The notes under the pieces: model-generated
What the model was told of the DNA's origin: nothing
Databases searched by the model: none
What the model saw: only the letters and a program-made list of their open reading frames with translations
In this document: in pieces, positions 1-11,452 of the stretch
Layout of the letters: each line of letters starts with the position of its first letter
Position numbering within the stretch: the stretch's first letter is position 1
NCBI GenBank assembly: GCA_907165135.1
Contig: OU015567.1
Location: 13,955,001-14,019,000 of the forward strand
From: Oikopleura dioica
Lineage: Eukaryota > Chordata > Appendicularia > Copelata > Oikopleuridae
Direction: 5' to 3'
DNA length: 64,000 nt
Made by a program: the position numbers and the translations under genes

Positions 1-914
<914 letters not shown>

Positions 915-999
915 GTTGAAAAAGTTTTAGAAAAAGTTTACAACCTTTTCAAAAATGTCCAACTGGGTAATTGGTACTTGCAAACCTAGTGCGGAGCGC

Positions 1000-1077
1000 T
1001 TATATACCCCCTGCTTGGTGTGAACTAGCGTCAGTTGCCTATTTTGGAAGAGCGCTGCAACATATGTCCTTATTTGG
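1000..1077 (-). promoter_or_regulatory. Actin core promoter: TATA box, two CArG boxes, E-box
   Basis: Upstream of the actin ATG (914), on the minus strand, there is a TATA box at 1000-1008 (GGTATATAA). Two perfect CC(A/T)6GG CArG boxes lie at 1038-1047 and 1068-1077, and an E-box CATATG at 1061-1066. CArG boxes bind SRF in animal muscle and cytoskeletal actin promoters. The spacing (about 90 nt from TATA to ATG, CArG boxes 30-75 nt upstream of TATA) is compact and sensible. Function is inferred from motif content and position. Confidence 0.75.
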
Positions 1078-1406
1078 TGATTTTGCACTTGTCAAACGTT
1101 TGAAAGGGGCCCTGTGAGGTGCGATAAGATGCGGCAAGATTAGCAGCTTTGCTAAGAATAGATCGTGCACTAACCCTCCCTTTTCTCTTTCATTGCCGGC
1201 TACAGCTCGTCCTATCTTGGTACCTGGAGAACGCGGGAGCTACCGGATATCGGACTTATATTCATTTTCAGGTCTGGGACGAACACTTTTATAACTTGCT
1301 GCATCACAACATTGATGAATTCAGGATTGTTATGATGGCCCTTGTTTGCTGGGCGCTGGATTTTACTTTGCGGATGGCTTTTGGATAGGACGACCGTTTC
1401 ATATTG
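1078..1406. other. Intergenic, no gene seen
   Basis: This stretch lies between the actin promoter and the 3' end of the Mediator-like gene. Reading frames here are short, and neither strand gave a protein I recognise. Confidence 0.5.
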
Positions 1407-1949
1407 TTACGCGCGAGGTAGGAATGCTGATCCGCACTCATGCCTAGAAAACATAAAGGAACTAATTGAAATAAGGGGATCAACGCTACTTTGAAGTCGC
1501 TCCCACCAAACATGATTATGCTGCAACTGATGAAAGAGTGCGGCTTTCGCCGGGTCAGGATCTTGTGCAAGTTGAGCCAAATTGCTCAAAGGAGGAGTAG
1601 TGTTTGGAATATTGTTTGGCAGTGATAAACAGGTACTCTTGAATTCTTCGAACTCCGTTAAAACTCGCTCTAAACTGGCCGACTTTGAGAAACTTTCAAA
1701 AATGACGATTCGGGCTTACTCTTTCGTTAACTTTTCTTGGAATTTGAGTTGATGAGACTCAACGGTTTCCGATCCATCGTCTGCGTATCCTTTGCTCAGG
1801 AATTGGAATACGTCGTCTACTGTCGTACGGAATGTTTGCACCTGGCGGAGGGACACTTTTAGTGTTTGAATGATCAATTTCAGCTCTTCTTTCAACTTCT
1901 GTGAATGTTGCATCATCAAAGTCGACATATCACTCGACGACATATTCAT
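1407..1949 (-). CDS. Mediator subunit 27-like protein
   Basis: There are two exons. The first (from ATG 1949) encodes a helical segment with LRQVQTFRTTVDDVFQFLSKG and ends near 1717. The intron starts with GTAAGC and its acceptor is near 1675. The second exon continues with FEEFKSTCLSLP and KAALFHQLQHNHVWWERLQ and stops at 1407. The order of features resembles the N-terminal half of MED27 (an ALRSSVSRVFDCLKDG-like segment, then an acidic helical linker, then an L-x-Q-LL-x-A-x-x-W-x-x-KLQ segment). MED27 is a tail/upper-middle subunit of the RNA polymerase II Mediator complex. At about 160 residues it is roughly half the usual length and the C-terminal half is missing, so MED29 or another small coiled-coil protein is possible. 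Confidence 0.42.
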
Positions 1950-2049
1950 TCTTATTTGGTCATATATTGAAAAACAGATCGTTTTTTTATGTTTTTATTC
2001 GAAGGGAAAGTCTTGCTAAATAAATATTTTCACAGGTTTCGACTTAGAT

Positions 2050-2415
2050 TTAGTAGTAGACGTAGACGACGATGAGGAAGGAGAGGGTGAAGAGGACGTG
2101 AATGTCCTGGAAGATCGCCTCTCCGATCTGCTCGTGTCTGTAAATATTGGAATCTCCGAACATAAAGTAACCACAGAAGAGAGCAAGAGCTGGAATGACC
2201 CACATCATCAAGTCACCGATGGTCGTAAAGCAGAGAGTCATGAAAGCAGCCATGCCACCGAGGGAACCGAAAAGAATGATGAGCTTGGAAACACCGACGG
2301 TTCCACCACCCCAGGATCTTTGAGCCACGGTCTAAACAATTTTAGCGACGGAGAGAATGGAGAAGGGTTTTACGTTAACAGTCTGTCGGGCGAGAAGGGT
2401 GCGAGTAGCCGACAT
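2050..2415 (-). CDS. Small multi-pass membrane protein, unidentified
   Basis: Exon 1 (2374-2415) and exon 2 (2050-2331) are joined by a 42-nt GTAAAA...TTTAG intron and give a protein of about 107 residues. The N-terminus is Arg/Ser/Thr-rich without acids (MSATRTLLARQTV), like a mitochondrial presequence. It is followed by two or three hydrophobic segments (KLIILFGSLGGMAAFMTLCF, MMWVIPALALFCGYFMF) and a C-terminal hydrophobic stretch ending VYVYY. Upstream of the ATG is an acceptor-like TTTTTATCAATAG, compatible with trans-splicing. I do not recognise the family. An inner mitochondrial membrane location is a guess from the N-terminus. Confidence 0.6.
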
Positions 2416-2658
2416 AGTGGGAACCTATTGATAAAAATTGAAGTCATCGGAATCAAAAATTATTTACTCGAGTAGCGGCTCGGAGAGGGCATCTTGCAGC
2501 GGCCAAACGAAGTCCAATCATTCTAAAAATGCAGCGAGATAAATTAAAATGATTAAGATTAGAGCAGTTTTAGTTATTTATTTCAGGACTTGACTACTTT
2601 GCTGGACAGAAATTTTCCTAGATTGGTACTTTTCAAAACACACACAAGATTGATATTT

Positions 2659-4734
2659 TTACATCTTGTGGAGCGTTTTAATACCGAGAATTTTAAAAGC
2701 GGCTTCCATTACGCTCGCAGTGGCACTTGCGAGAATGAGTCTGCCTACTTTGATCTCTTCTTTTCCATCTTTCTTTTCAATAATGTAGCACTTGTCGTAA
2801 AACTGCGAAAAGGCGTTTGACAGTTCGTACATCCACTCGCAAATCGGGTGAATGAGGAGATCACGCTGAGCCTGCGTCAGGATCTCATGGAACCTAAGGA
2901 TCGTTTTCGCCAATTTGAACTCTCTTGGGTCGGCCAAATCAAAGGCACCGCTGGCAGCGACCTTTTTGATTTCTTCTTCGGTGATTTTTCCTTCAACTTT
3001 TCTGTTTACAGATCGAATTCGTGTCAACTGGTACAATAAATAAGCTGCAGTGTTTCCTCTGATATCCAGCATTTGATCGAAGCTGAAAACATAGTCATTC
3101 TTTCTGTTGGACTTGAGATCTGCGTATTTGATGCATCCGTAGGCAACAGCGTCGGCAGCGTCCTTCATCTCCTGCTCGTTCAATTCTTCTTGTCGTCCAC
3201 GTTCGAGGAGCTGCTCATTAGCTCGCTTGACTCCCTCGTCCAACAAGTCCACGAGACGAACTGTCTCACCAGATCGAGTCTTGAACTTTTTCTTATCTTC
3301 TCCGAGAACAACGCCGAATCCAGCATGCTCGATTCTAGTCTTCGCCGCATCGTAGAATCCAGCCTTGGAGGCAGCGGCGAACACCTGTCTGAAATGCAGC
3401 TCCTGGCCCATATCAGTGACGTAAATCAGGATATCGCCCTTCACGTCGTGCACACGGTAGTTCAAAGCTGCCAGATCGGAGGTGTCATATGTGTAACCGC
3501 CTCCGGTCTAAAAATAGCGTCAGTACAGGAAGCGGGCTGTAAAAAAGTACCTTGACAACTGTGAGAGGGATCTCGATACCAGGAGCCCACATGATGTATC
3601 TTCCATCATCGAATTCCAACAAATTGCGCTTTTTCAACTGATCCACGACTGCATTCATTTTATCCTAATTAGAGTCGATTCGATTCCAAGACTCGTTAAT
3701 GTCAAATTTTACCTGGTAAAAGCTCTCCCCAACTTCCTTGAGTCCCTTAATTTGAAGTCGGTCATACACCTTCTGGAACTCAATCCTTGACACTTCGCAA
3801 ATCGCTTGCCAGGCCTTGTGAATTGCAGGCTCATGGCTTTGAAGTTTGACAACATTTTCATAAGCGCGCTTTTTGAACTCTTCATCGTCATCAAATCGCT
3901 AGAAAAATATTGAACTTTGACCCTTCGGCAAGTCTACCTTTTTCGATTCTTTGTAGAATTTCTGTAGGTCTGAGATTCTTGGAACGTTCTTATCGTAGTC
4001 TGGAAATAGGTCTATCAGGTGAGCGATGAGCATGCCGAATTGAGTGCCCCAATCACCGACGTGGTTGATTCTTTCGACGTTGTAGCCGTACGCTTCGAAG
4101 AGATTCGCGATTGAATCACCGATGATGGTCGATCTCAAGTGGCCAACATGCATTTCTTTAGCGATGTTAGGACTAGAAGAATGATCTTATCAGACAATGA
4201 ACCATTTTTACCTTGAGTAGTCAACAACAACTTTACGTCCTTGCGACTTCGATTTATCGTACTGCACGCCGACATTATTAAGTTCTCCAATACGGTTAAC
4301 CATGTACTTTTGGCAGATGAAGACGTTGATAAAGCCAGGGCCGGCGATAGTCGACTCTTTGATCAGGTCGTTCGAGGGGATGTTATCAACAATTTTCTTG
4401 GCAACATCTCTTGGAGCAATTTTCTCGCCGGCGTCTTCAATAGAATTATTTTCGATGTGAAAAGGTTAATGCGTACCTTTGAGAATACCAGCGATTTGCA
4501 TTGAGCTATTACACTGATAGTCACCGAACTTCTCTTGCTTTGGTGATGTTGGATTAACCGCGGCCTTCATAAAGGGGACATTTGGGAAAGCACCAGCAAT
4601 AGCAACAGTGAAGATGGAAACAAGAGTGTCGAGTATCGAAGAGCTCATTTCAACTAAAAGGAGTCAGTACAACTAAAAAGTGGGAGTTTTTACCTTCGAG
4701 CGGCTTCAGATTCGACCTTTCTTCGGCGATCGCC
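2659..4734 (-). CDS. RARS1: Cytosolic arginyl-tRNA synthetase, exons after the transposon
   Basis: ArgRS charges tRNA-Arg with arginine. Exons are about 2659-3507, 3551-3664, 3713-3898, 3938-4172, 4212-4434, 4477-4653 and 4694-4734, separated by 39-49 nt GT-AG introns. Signatures include KFGDYQCNS near the N-terminus, the class I HIGH motif as HVGH in [33 protein letters not shown], the [15 protein letters not shown] block, and a C-terminus IKTLHKM like the animal enzyme's IKP.QRM. The most upstream piece ([13 protein letters not shown]) belongs to the N-terminal leucine zipper that docks the animal enzyme in the multisynthetase complex. It is cut off from its start codon by the retrotransposon at 4737-12903. 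The LTR provides an in-frame ATG at 4844, so a chimeric or N-terminally shortened product is conceivable. Confidence 0.95.
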
Positions 4735-4736
4735 TT

Positions 4737-5150
4737 ATAAGGTTCCCCCTTGCCCCGCCCAGACTCCCGTTGACCATCGGTGGTCCGGAGACCAACTGCG
4801 ATGGAAAGCGGCGCGGGCTTGACAAGGCCTGATATATGTATCACTCCTCAAACTACTCCACACTAATCATAAACAACTGGAAACACATCTCGAGTCAAAG
4901 TATAAGCATTTATTACAGTCTCTCGGCGAAGGTACAGTGGCAAAAATCTCTTTAGAACTGACCTTAAGTTTTCTTGGTTTGCTGTTGCGTCTGTGACTGC
5001 AATTTGGCGAGTGAGGGATATTTGAAAAGTTGCGCGGAGCTGGGCCCGAGGCTCGTGGGCGGCGAGGTGATAAGAATTGCGAGCCTATAGGGCTCGAGGC
5101 GGGGGCGGTGGAAGAGAGGCTTTTGGTTCGGACGAGGGGAGAACCTTACA
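4737..5150 (-). repeat. 3' LTR of the gypsy element
   Basis: Direct repeat, identical by eye to 12490-12903 (offset 7753). On the coding strand it begins TGTAAGGTTC and ends GAACCTTAT, so its ends are short inverted repeats. The 3' part of ORF3 is encoded inside it. It also has an ATG at 4844 in frame with the RARS1 exon beyond it. Confidence 0.95.
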
Positions 5151-6077
5151 GTTGCTCCCAGCCGATTCTCCACCGTTGACGTCGTCGGCTTCGCTGGACC
5201 AGAAGAGTCTGCCTAAGTTGTCGGCCTTGGCTTCGGCGCTGCGGCGCCAGGCGATCATCTGTCGAGCAGCCATTTCTCGTCTGGGTCCACGGGCGAGTTT
5301 GCACATCTGATCCACCAACTTCAGGCCTTCCGGTGACTTGAAGAACGCTATGTTTCCTCGATCAATCTTTCTCTTCGTAGCAAGTTTGGTGATGGTCTCC
5401 AGCATTTCCAGGCATTGAAATGTCGCACGGTTTTTCATCACTGGAGTCATCGGAGCTAGCGGTCGTAGATTTCCGTGTCGGTTCTGCACCTTCTGTCGCT
5501 GAAGTTTTCTGTGTTTCTTCGAGTGCCGAGCATTTTTCTTTTGCTTTTTCTTCTTGACGAGCTCGTTGAACTCCGCGTCATCGTCATCAATCCAAATGCT
5601 GCTCTCGTTCCGGCGATCAGTAGGTCGAGCGAAAGGAGTGGATTGGGAGATCGGGACGAGTTGGTTGATGAGATCGGAGGTTGACTCGTTGTTGGCGGCA
5701 GCGTCGAAGATGGCATTGACGACATCGGCAGAGACCATGACATCGGTGGGACCAGAGGCAACTGTGGAGACGACTTCTTCGTCGATCACCAGGGGAGTTG
5801 AGCAGTCCATGTCGATGTCGGGACCAGCATCGATGTTGTCCACGGCGCACTTGGCAGGGTTGACATCGGCGTCGTTGTTGACTTCAACGTTGTCGACGGC
5901 CAAATCATCGGAGACGGTCCTGGGGACATCGGGATCAGCGTTGGCGACCTCGGCACCGTTGATGATGTCGGGATCGGGCTTGTCGGAATGGGCTTTTTCC
6001 AGCATTTCGGCGATTGCTCTTTTGCGAAGGTACTGGTACATTCCAGGTTGAGTTTGCGCGAGTTTTGCGAGTCGCAT
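5085..6077 (-). CDS. Third ORF of the gypsy element (nuclear-type basic protein?)
   Basis: This 330-residue ORF lies between pol and the 3' LTR, and its last 22 codons lie inside the LTR. It has no signal peptide and no transmembrane segment, so it does not look like an envelope gene. The middle is acidic (Asp/Val-rich). It is followed by a strong basic cluster (KKKKQKKNARHSKKHRKLQR), a helical domain (CLEMLETITKLATKRK), and a Pro-rich end. A good 3' splice site (CCCTTTTACAG) abuts the ATG exactly, so it is probably expressed from a spliced or trans-spliced RNA. I do not recognise a family. Confidence 0.7.
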   Translation of the reverse strand: MRLAKLAQTQPGMYQYLRKRAIAEMLEKAHSDKPDPDIINGAEVANADPDVPRTVSDDLAVDNVEVNNDADVNPAKCAVDNIDAGPDIDMDCSTPLVIDEEVVSTVASGPTDVMVSADVVNAIFDAAANNESTSDLINQLVPISQSTPFARPTDRRNESSIWIDDDDAEFNELVKKKKQKKNARHSKKHRKLQRQKVQNRHGNLRPLAPMTPVMKNRATFQCLEMLETITKLATKRKIDRGNIAFFKSPEGLKLVDQMCKLARGPRREMAARQMIAWRRSAEAKADNLGRLFWSSEADDVNGGESAGSNCKVLPSSEPKASLPPPPPRAL

Positions 6078-6344
6078 CTGTAAAAGGGTTAGTATCTAAG
6101 GATCCTAAGGGGCAAGTATCGACTAATTAATCTTTTTTATGACGACCTTGCTTCTTTTTTACGAGTTTCTAACGAGTTCTAGCGGTACACGTTGGTTTTG
6201 AAAAGCGCTCTAAGACCAAAAACACGTTGGAAATGGGGCGAAAATTCACGTTTAGGGGGTTCACACGATTTGTACAGAGTATCCTGCTCCCAACTCGATA
6301 AACGTGAGTGAGCATGGACCTTCGATTACTCGAAGGGGCTTTTT

Positions 6345-9300
6345 TTAGGAAGTTTTCTTTTGACGAATACGGGCTGACGCGCGTGTTGAAGGTCTGTTCA
6401 AGTCGAACTGAAGTTTCTTCGCAAGTTCTTCTGAAGCAGTCCTTTCTTCGTCTTCGAGTCTTACTCGAGCGCGAGTGACTTTCGGAGCAACGGGTGCTCG
6501 TGCTTTGTGAGATTTTGAGTTAGGCGGCGTGAACGCAATTGACATCGGCGTTCCGAAGTTCTCTTCTTCGGGCGGTGATTCGTTCACTGGAGTAGAGGGT
6601 CGGGTCGGGCGGGCTGCATCTGCAGTTCCATCGGAGTTGGGTCCATCATCATTGTTGGTGAGTTCAGCATCCGGTTCAGGGCTGTCTTGATCAGGGACAG
6701 GGTCTTTACCAGCGGCGTTGAGCTCATCTCCATTGTTGGGTCCAACGGTTTCATCTTCGAATTGACGAATGTCTCTTGGCGGTGGCTGACTTAGCTTAAC
6801 TGGAGGATCAGTAGTGTTATCCACTCCAGTTCTGGCAAGAGGTATCTTCAAATCTGGAAACGGTGGTAGTGGACCAAGGTGCTCCCGGCGTGGTTGAACT
6901 GGTTGAACTTGGCTTCTGTGGATGAAATCGGTCTTGCCGTCGTCATCGATGATTTGGACGACGGATCCATTTGAACGTAGAACCTTGTAGGGGCCAATCC
7001 AGCGCATTTTCGAGCGCTTTCCGGTAGCAGACAATGGACGATAGATGAGGACGCTAGAACCAGCTTCGATGTCGGATGCAACTATGGCGGGGTTGTCATT
7101 TCGTTGACGGGCCTCGTCCGCCTTTTGTTGACATTCGCTTACTCTATCGTAGAGGAGTTTTCGTTCTTTAGCTTTTTGTTCGACGTACTCAGCAGGGGTT
7201 GACTCCTCGCTGTTGTCGACGGCGTCGAACTCGCTGAGATCTGGTTTGACTCCAAAAACCATCTCGAAGGGAGATATTTTCGTTGCAGCATTCGGCAACG
7301 AGTTAAGTATTCTGACCACTTCTGGTAAACAATCGGCCCAGTCTTTGTTGAGACTGTGTACAGCGACGAAGACGCTGTCCTTGATGACTCGGTGTTGTAC
7401 CTCCAGCGCTCCACAGCTTTCTGGATGGTAGGCACAATGTAATCTCCATTCAATTTTGTGTTCCTTAGCGAATTCTTCATTCATCGCTGAAGTGAAGTGA
7501 GTACCCCGATCACTTGAAATAGTCGAAGGTCGAGGGAAAGTAGAAAGTAGTTTGTCTTTCAGCGCGTTGACGGCGTCAATGGCGCGGTGTTTTCGAGTCG
7601 GTACTACAATGAGGAATCGCGAGAAAGTACAAAGGATCGTTAGACAATGGCGGAATCCAGCTTTACTCGGAGGCATGTCGATGAAGTCGACGAGAACTTT
7701 GTCGAAGATTTTCTTTCCTCTGACCGTAGAGCGTATTTTTGGCTTGTGACTTTGACCTCGGCCACCTTTGCGATGCGCGCAAGGGCAGCTGTTTACGTAG
7801 TTTTCAATGTCGTTCTTGCGCTGAGGCCAAGTCAGGTGAGATGTCAATTCAAGTACTCGTTTTGCTCCCGCATGGGCGCAACGGTCGTGGTAGGAATTGA
7901 GAACTTCGCGTCGCATCGACATCGGAATAAAGATTTTTCCAGCGACAGAGAGAGCGCCGGTGGATTCGCATTTCGTAATCTGATTTCGACGTTGGAAAAG
8001 CCATTTCGATTCCTCGCATTTCTCGTCTTTTTGCGGTGAATAATTGTATTCGATTGCTTCCATTATTTTCGAAAGAACTGGATCGTCGAACTGGGCGGAG
8101 GCGATTTTCGTAAGCATGTTGAGAGACAGGGAAGGATTGCTCAGACTGAGTACTGCGACGAAGTCTTCTGGCGTAGTGAAATCGTCGCCGTTGAGCTTGT
8201 TGATGGGAGGGTTCCCTGGCTTGACCCAGGACGGAATGTAAATTCGGAACTGGTGAAAATCGACAAATCGGCCGGCAAGCTCATCACTCTTGGCATTCTT
8301 GGCATTTAAGTTGTAGTCGAGTCCAGCAGGTCGAGAGAGAAAATCAGCGACAGCATTCTCATCGCCTGGGATGTATTCGACAACGAAATCGTAAACGCTC
8401 AGTATGTTTGCCCATCTGCTGCATTTGTCGTTTTTGGGCAGCTTTGAATCGAGAAAAGTGAGTGCTTGATGATCCGTTCTGACGACGAAGCTGACACCTC
8501 GTAGTAACATTTTGCAATCTTCAATGGCCCAAATCACTGCCAGGGCTTCGCGTTCGGTTGTACTGTAATTCATCTGAGCTTGGTTGAGTGTTTTGGAGTT
8601 CAGCCGGACAATTCTGCTTTTGTTGCCAATCGGTTGTAGTAAAACGTATCCCAGCGCGAGTTTCGAAGCGTCGGTCACGAGTACAAAAGGCAACTTGAAG
8701 TCGGGGAAGTAAACAGTCGAACCATCGGTGAGCTTGTGTTTGACCTTGGCAAGGGCATCACTCGCCTCGTCCGTCCAAGTGAACTTTCCGCGCGGCTTGT
8801 TGATTTTCAGAAGAGAAGTGATTGGCTGAACGATATGACTGAAACTGTTCTCGGCAATGTTGTCTCCATCCTTGATGGACGCGAAGTTGCGGACCCAGTT
8901 GAGCATTCCCAAGAGGCTTTGAAGACCACGGTAGTTTGTGGGAGGCTCGATGCGCTGAACGGCAGCGACGTTCTCGGGGTCAGCTTGCATGCCTTCTGAC
9001 GAGAGTAGTCGTCCCAGCCACTTGCATTGAGGATACAAGATTTTCACTTTCTTTGGGTTGACAACAAAGTTGACGGCCTTGAGGCGCGTCAGAACCTCGT
9101 CGACGGTTGCTTCGAAGATTTCGAAAGTGGGTGCGAAGATGAGGACGTCGTCGATGAAAATTCGCACGTTGGAGCGGTTTTTCATGGACTGAAGAGCGTC
9201 GGCGATAGCGCGGGCGAACCAATTTCCGGAGTTTTTGAGACCAAATGGAAGCCTGGTGAACTTATAATTTTTATTGTTCCACCAGATGCAGAGTTTTATT

Positions 9301-10351
9301 TGGTCTTCTTCTCGGACTCGAAGATTCCAGTAGCCTTTTGATACGTCCAAGCTCATGAAAAAGTGATTTCCCGGCGGTATTCGCGACTCATTTTCCATGT
9401 CAGGGATAGAAAACAGGTCCTCGCGGACAAGGATCTTGTTCAGCGTGACCTTGAAGTTCATGATCATGCGAACGGTTCCGTCAGGTTTTCTTACTCCACC
9501 AATCGGCGTGTTCCAGCCTTGATTGTCTTCAACCGGTACGATGACACCGATCTTTGCGAGTTTATCCATCTCCTTGTCGAGACTTTCTTCGAACATAACG
9601 GGTAGTTTATACTGAGGAACATTGATGGTGACACCAGGTTCGGTGTCGATGCGTACTTCGAATCGTGAGAAATTTCCAATCGGTCGATTCTCCGAAGAAA
9701 ATACGTCTTTCAATTTGAGCATCTTAATGGCCATAATTCGGACTTGATCTTCTGGAGCAGCAGTGTTTATGTCGATACCAAGCTGGTCAACTAAGTCTAG
9801 AAGATCCGCGGTTGAGAGTTCAGCAAAATAAACTTCAACTTTGTCCTTTGATGCATCGTAATCTTCCCATTGCGGGAATCCAATAAATGGTACTCGAGTC
9901 CAACCATTTGCACCCTTGAACTGAAGCGTGCGGTTTTCCAAATTACTGGTTATCGTTTTGCATCGTTTGTGGAGCGGGTCCCGGCCAAGGATTACAGGCA
10001 GAGACATGGCATTGTCTGAAACAAGGAAGAAGACGGTCTTGTTCCAAATGCCGTGGTGACCAATGCGAAGGTCCGTAGTTACTTTTCCGGCGCATCGGTT
10101 GTTTGATTTTCCAATCCCGCTAATGAGCTGATGAGTTGGCTCAATTTTCAGGTTGAGGGATTTGGCGAAAGAGTGTTTCATGATGGAAGCGAAGCTTCCA
10201 GGGTCGTACAGTGCGTGAGTCCACCGCCCGTTGAGCTCAAATTGTACAGGAAGGAAGATGGGCGGTACCTCAGTACGGCGGTCATGAAATTCAATACAGG
10301 ATTCTTTTTGTTTTGAGTCGGAGGGACCCTGTGCGGCTCCGACTAGAATCA
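6345..10351 (-). CDS. pol: Pol polyprotein (protease, RT, RNase H, integrase)
   Basis: Read in the -1 frame from the gag end. The protease comes first; where DTG/DSG is expected the sequence is DPGS, followed by the ILGRD block. Reverse transcriptase follows with YKLPV, LPFGLKNSGNWF and the catalytic FIDDV (YxDD equivalent). RNase H has VTDAS, TEREALAVIWAIE and RTDHQAL. Integrase has an HHCC-type zinc region (YHDRCAHAGAK...CPCAHRK) and the DDE core (VLVDFIDMP, SSDRGTHFTS, and the Glu in GALEVQHRVIKD). A proline-rich acidic tail follows. No stops interrupt the frame. The first ATG in this frame is 10181, but the protease motif lies upstream of it, which supports entry by frameshift. Confidence 0.95.
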
Positions 10352-10358
10352 GTTTTTT
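10316..10358 (-). promoter_or_regulatory. -1 ribosomal frameshift signal between gag and pol
   Basis: On the coding strand there is a slippery heptamer A AAA AAC (10352-10358) in the gag frame, then the gag stop. After a 7-nt spacer comes a perfect 8-bp stem AGTCGGAG/CTCCGACT (10337-10344 with 10316-10323) closed by a 13-nt loop. A -1 shift at the heptamer enters an open frame that continues without a stop into the protease and RT. This matches the known layout of -1 frameshift sites. Confidence 0.85.
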
Positions 10359-11452
10359 TCTTCGACACTATCGTAGTCGGACTGATCTCGAAGAGCGTAG
10401 ACAGCTGCGGCCTGGTTAACTTGCGCATTGTTATCCTGGCCGTTTCCGGATTTCGGCTTTCCTTTCTGGCCTTTCTTCTGATCCGTTTCCTTTTTCGCAG
10501 CATTCTTGTTGTCTTTCTTCTTCTTTGTGCCCTTCTTGGCAGGCTTGTCGGATTTGGCATCGTCCTGCTCTGGTTTTCGGGGCTTTCCTCGGAATGCTGC
10601 CGCGGACAATGTAGTCTGACACTTCACTGATTCCGCGCGAGTAGCGAGGGACATTGGAGTGTGTAAGCTGTCCAATTCAACGCTGACGGTTCTGTGGACA
10701 GCAGTGTCGACGGAGGAAATGTCCTGGAGCAGTTTGAGGTAGAGGAGTAACTCGAAGGCATCTTCATACGTGGGCTCGAACGGCTTGGCTTCGATTTCCT
10801 CACGACTCCTTCGGGACTCGTCGCGTCTGCGCAGCATTGCGGCGTAGCTAACTTTCAGGGATTCTAGAGATGATTGAAGAACGGTTGTGTGGCGTGTCCA
10901 GTTGCTGCCGTTGTTCTTGGGCTTTCCCATCCACGCTTCTAGTCTTTGGTAAACCGATGAGAAGCTTCCGTACAGCGCCAACAGGTGTTTCTTCAACGTA
11001 TCGATGTCATCAATTTTCTTGGAGTTGAGCGACTTGATCACAGCGGCGGGCAATGAAGGTTTGATCGCGAGGTAGATCTCGTCGAAAGAGAGTAGTGGTA
11101 CGCTTTTCATGATCGCCTCTAACTTGACCAAAAAATTGCCAAGTGACTCTTCATTTGACGCGTTGAAGTTGAGATCTTTCAGGTAGCTCATAAGCATGTG
11201 CTGCTGCATCGATTTCGCGCTATCGGTGGTGGTGCGGGCAGCAGTAGGCGTGTCGTCTTCTTCCAAGTCGAGGGTGACTAGCTCGTCGATGAGGTCCTTC
11301 TCGTCTTTCTTGAGAGCTTTGAGTCGGGCCTTGACTGCAGTATCCTCAGTTGATTCATCGATTTGTGCGATTTGACGGCGAACATGGCGAAGGACGGCTT
11401 TGATATCCGACCTCGTTTCGGGCATTGTTTGTTTTGTCTTACTCATGTTCAT
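10349..11452 (-). CDS. gag: Gag of the gypsy element
   Basis: The 367-residue ORF occupies the gag position. The N-terminal two thirds is helical and acidic/basic mixed (SDIKAVLRHVRRQIAQIDES; SYLKDLNFNASNEESL). The C-terminus is very Lys-rich (KKGTKKKKDNKNAAKK) and then Asn/Gln-rich. No CCHC zinc knuckle is present, so RNA binding is probably through the basic tail. The frame ends at TGA 10349-10351, directly after an A AAA AAC slippery heptamer that leads into pol. Confidence 0.85.
   Translation of the reverse strand: MNMSKTKQTMPETRSDIKAVLRHVRRQIAQIDESTEDTAVKARLKALKKDEKDLIDELVTLDLEEDDTPTAARTTTDSAKSMQQHMLMSYLKDLNFNASNEESLGNFLVKLEAIMKSVPLLSFDEIYLAIKPSLPAAVIKSLNSKKIDDIDTLKKHLLALYGSFSSVYQRLEAWMGKPKNNGSNWTRHTTVLQSSLESLKVSYAAMLRRRDESRRSREEIEAKPFEPTYEDAFELLLYLKLLQDISSVDTAVHRTVSVELDSLHTPMSLATRAESVKCQTTLSAAAFRGKPRKPEQDDAKSDKPAKKGTKKKKDNKNAAKKETDQKKGQKGKPKSGNGQDNNAQVNQAAAVYALRDQSDYDSVEEKN

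Noticed and set aside
3073-3555. 160-codon plus-strand frame in RARS1
   Set aside because: Lies opposite conserved synthetase exons and crosses a real intron; no recognisable content.
4964-5173. Frame in the 3' LTR ending with the same residues as the frame at 12717
   Set aside because: It is the LTR read in the same frame twice. The similarity is due to the LTR repeat, not to a gene duplication.
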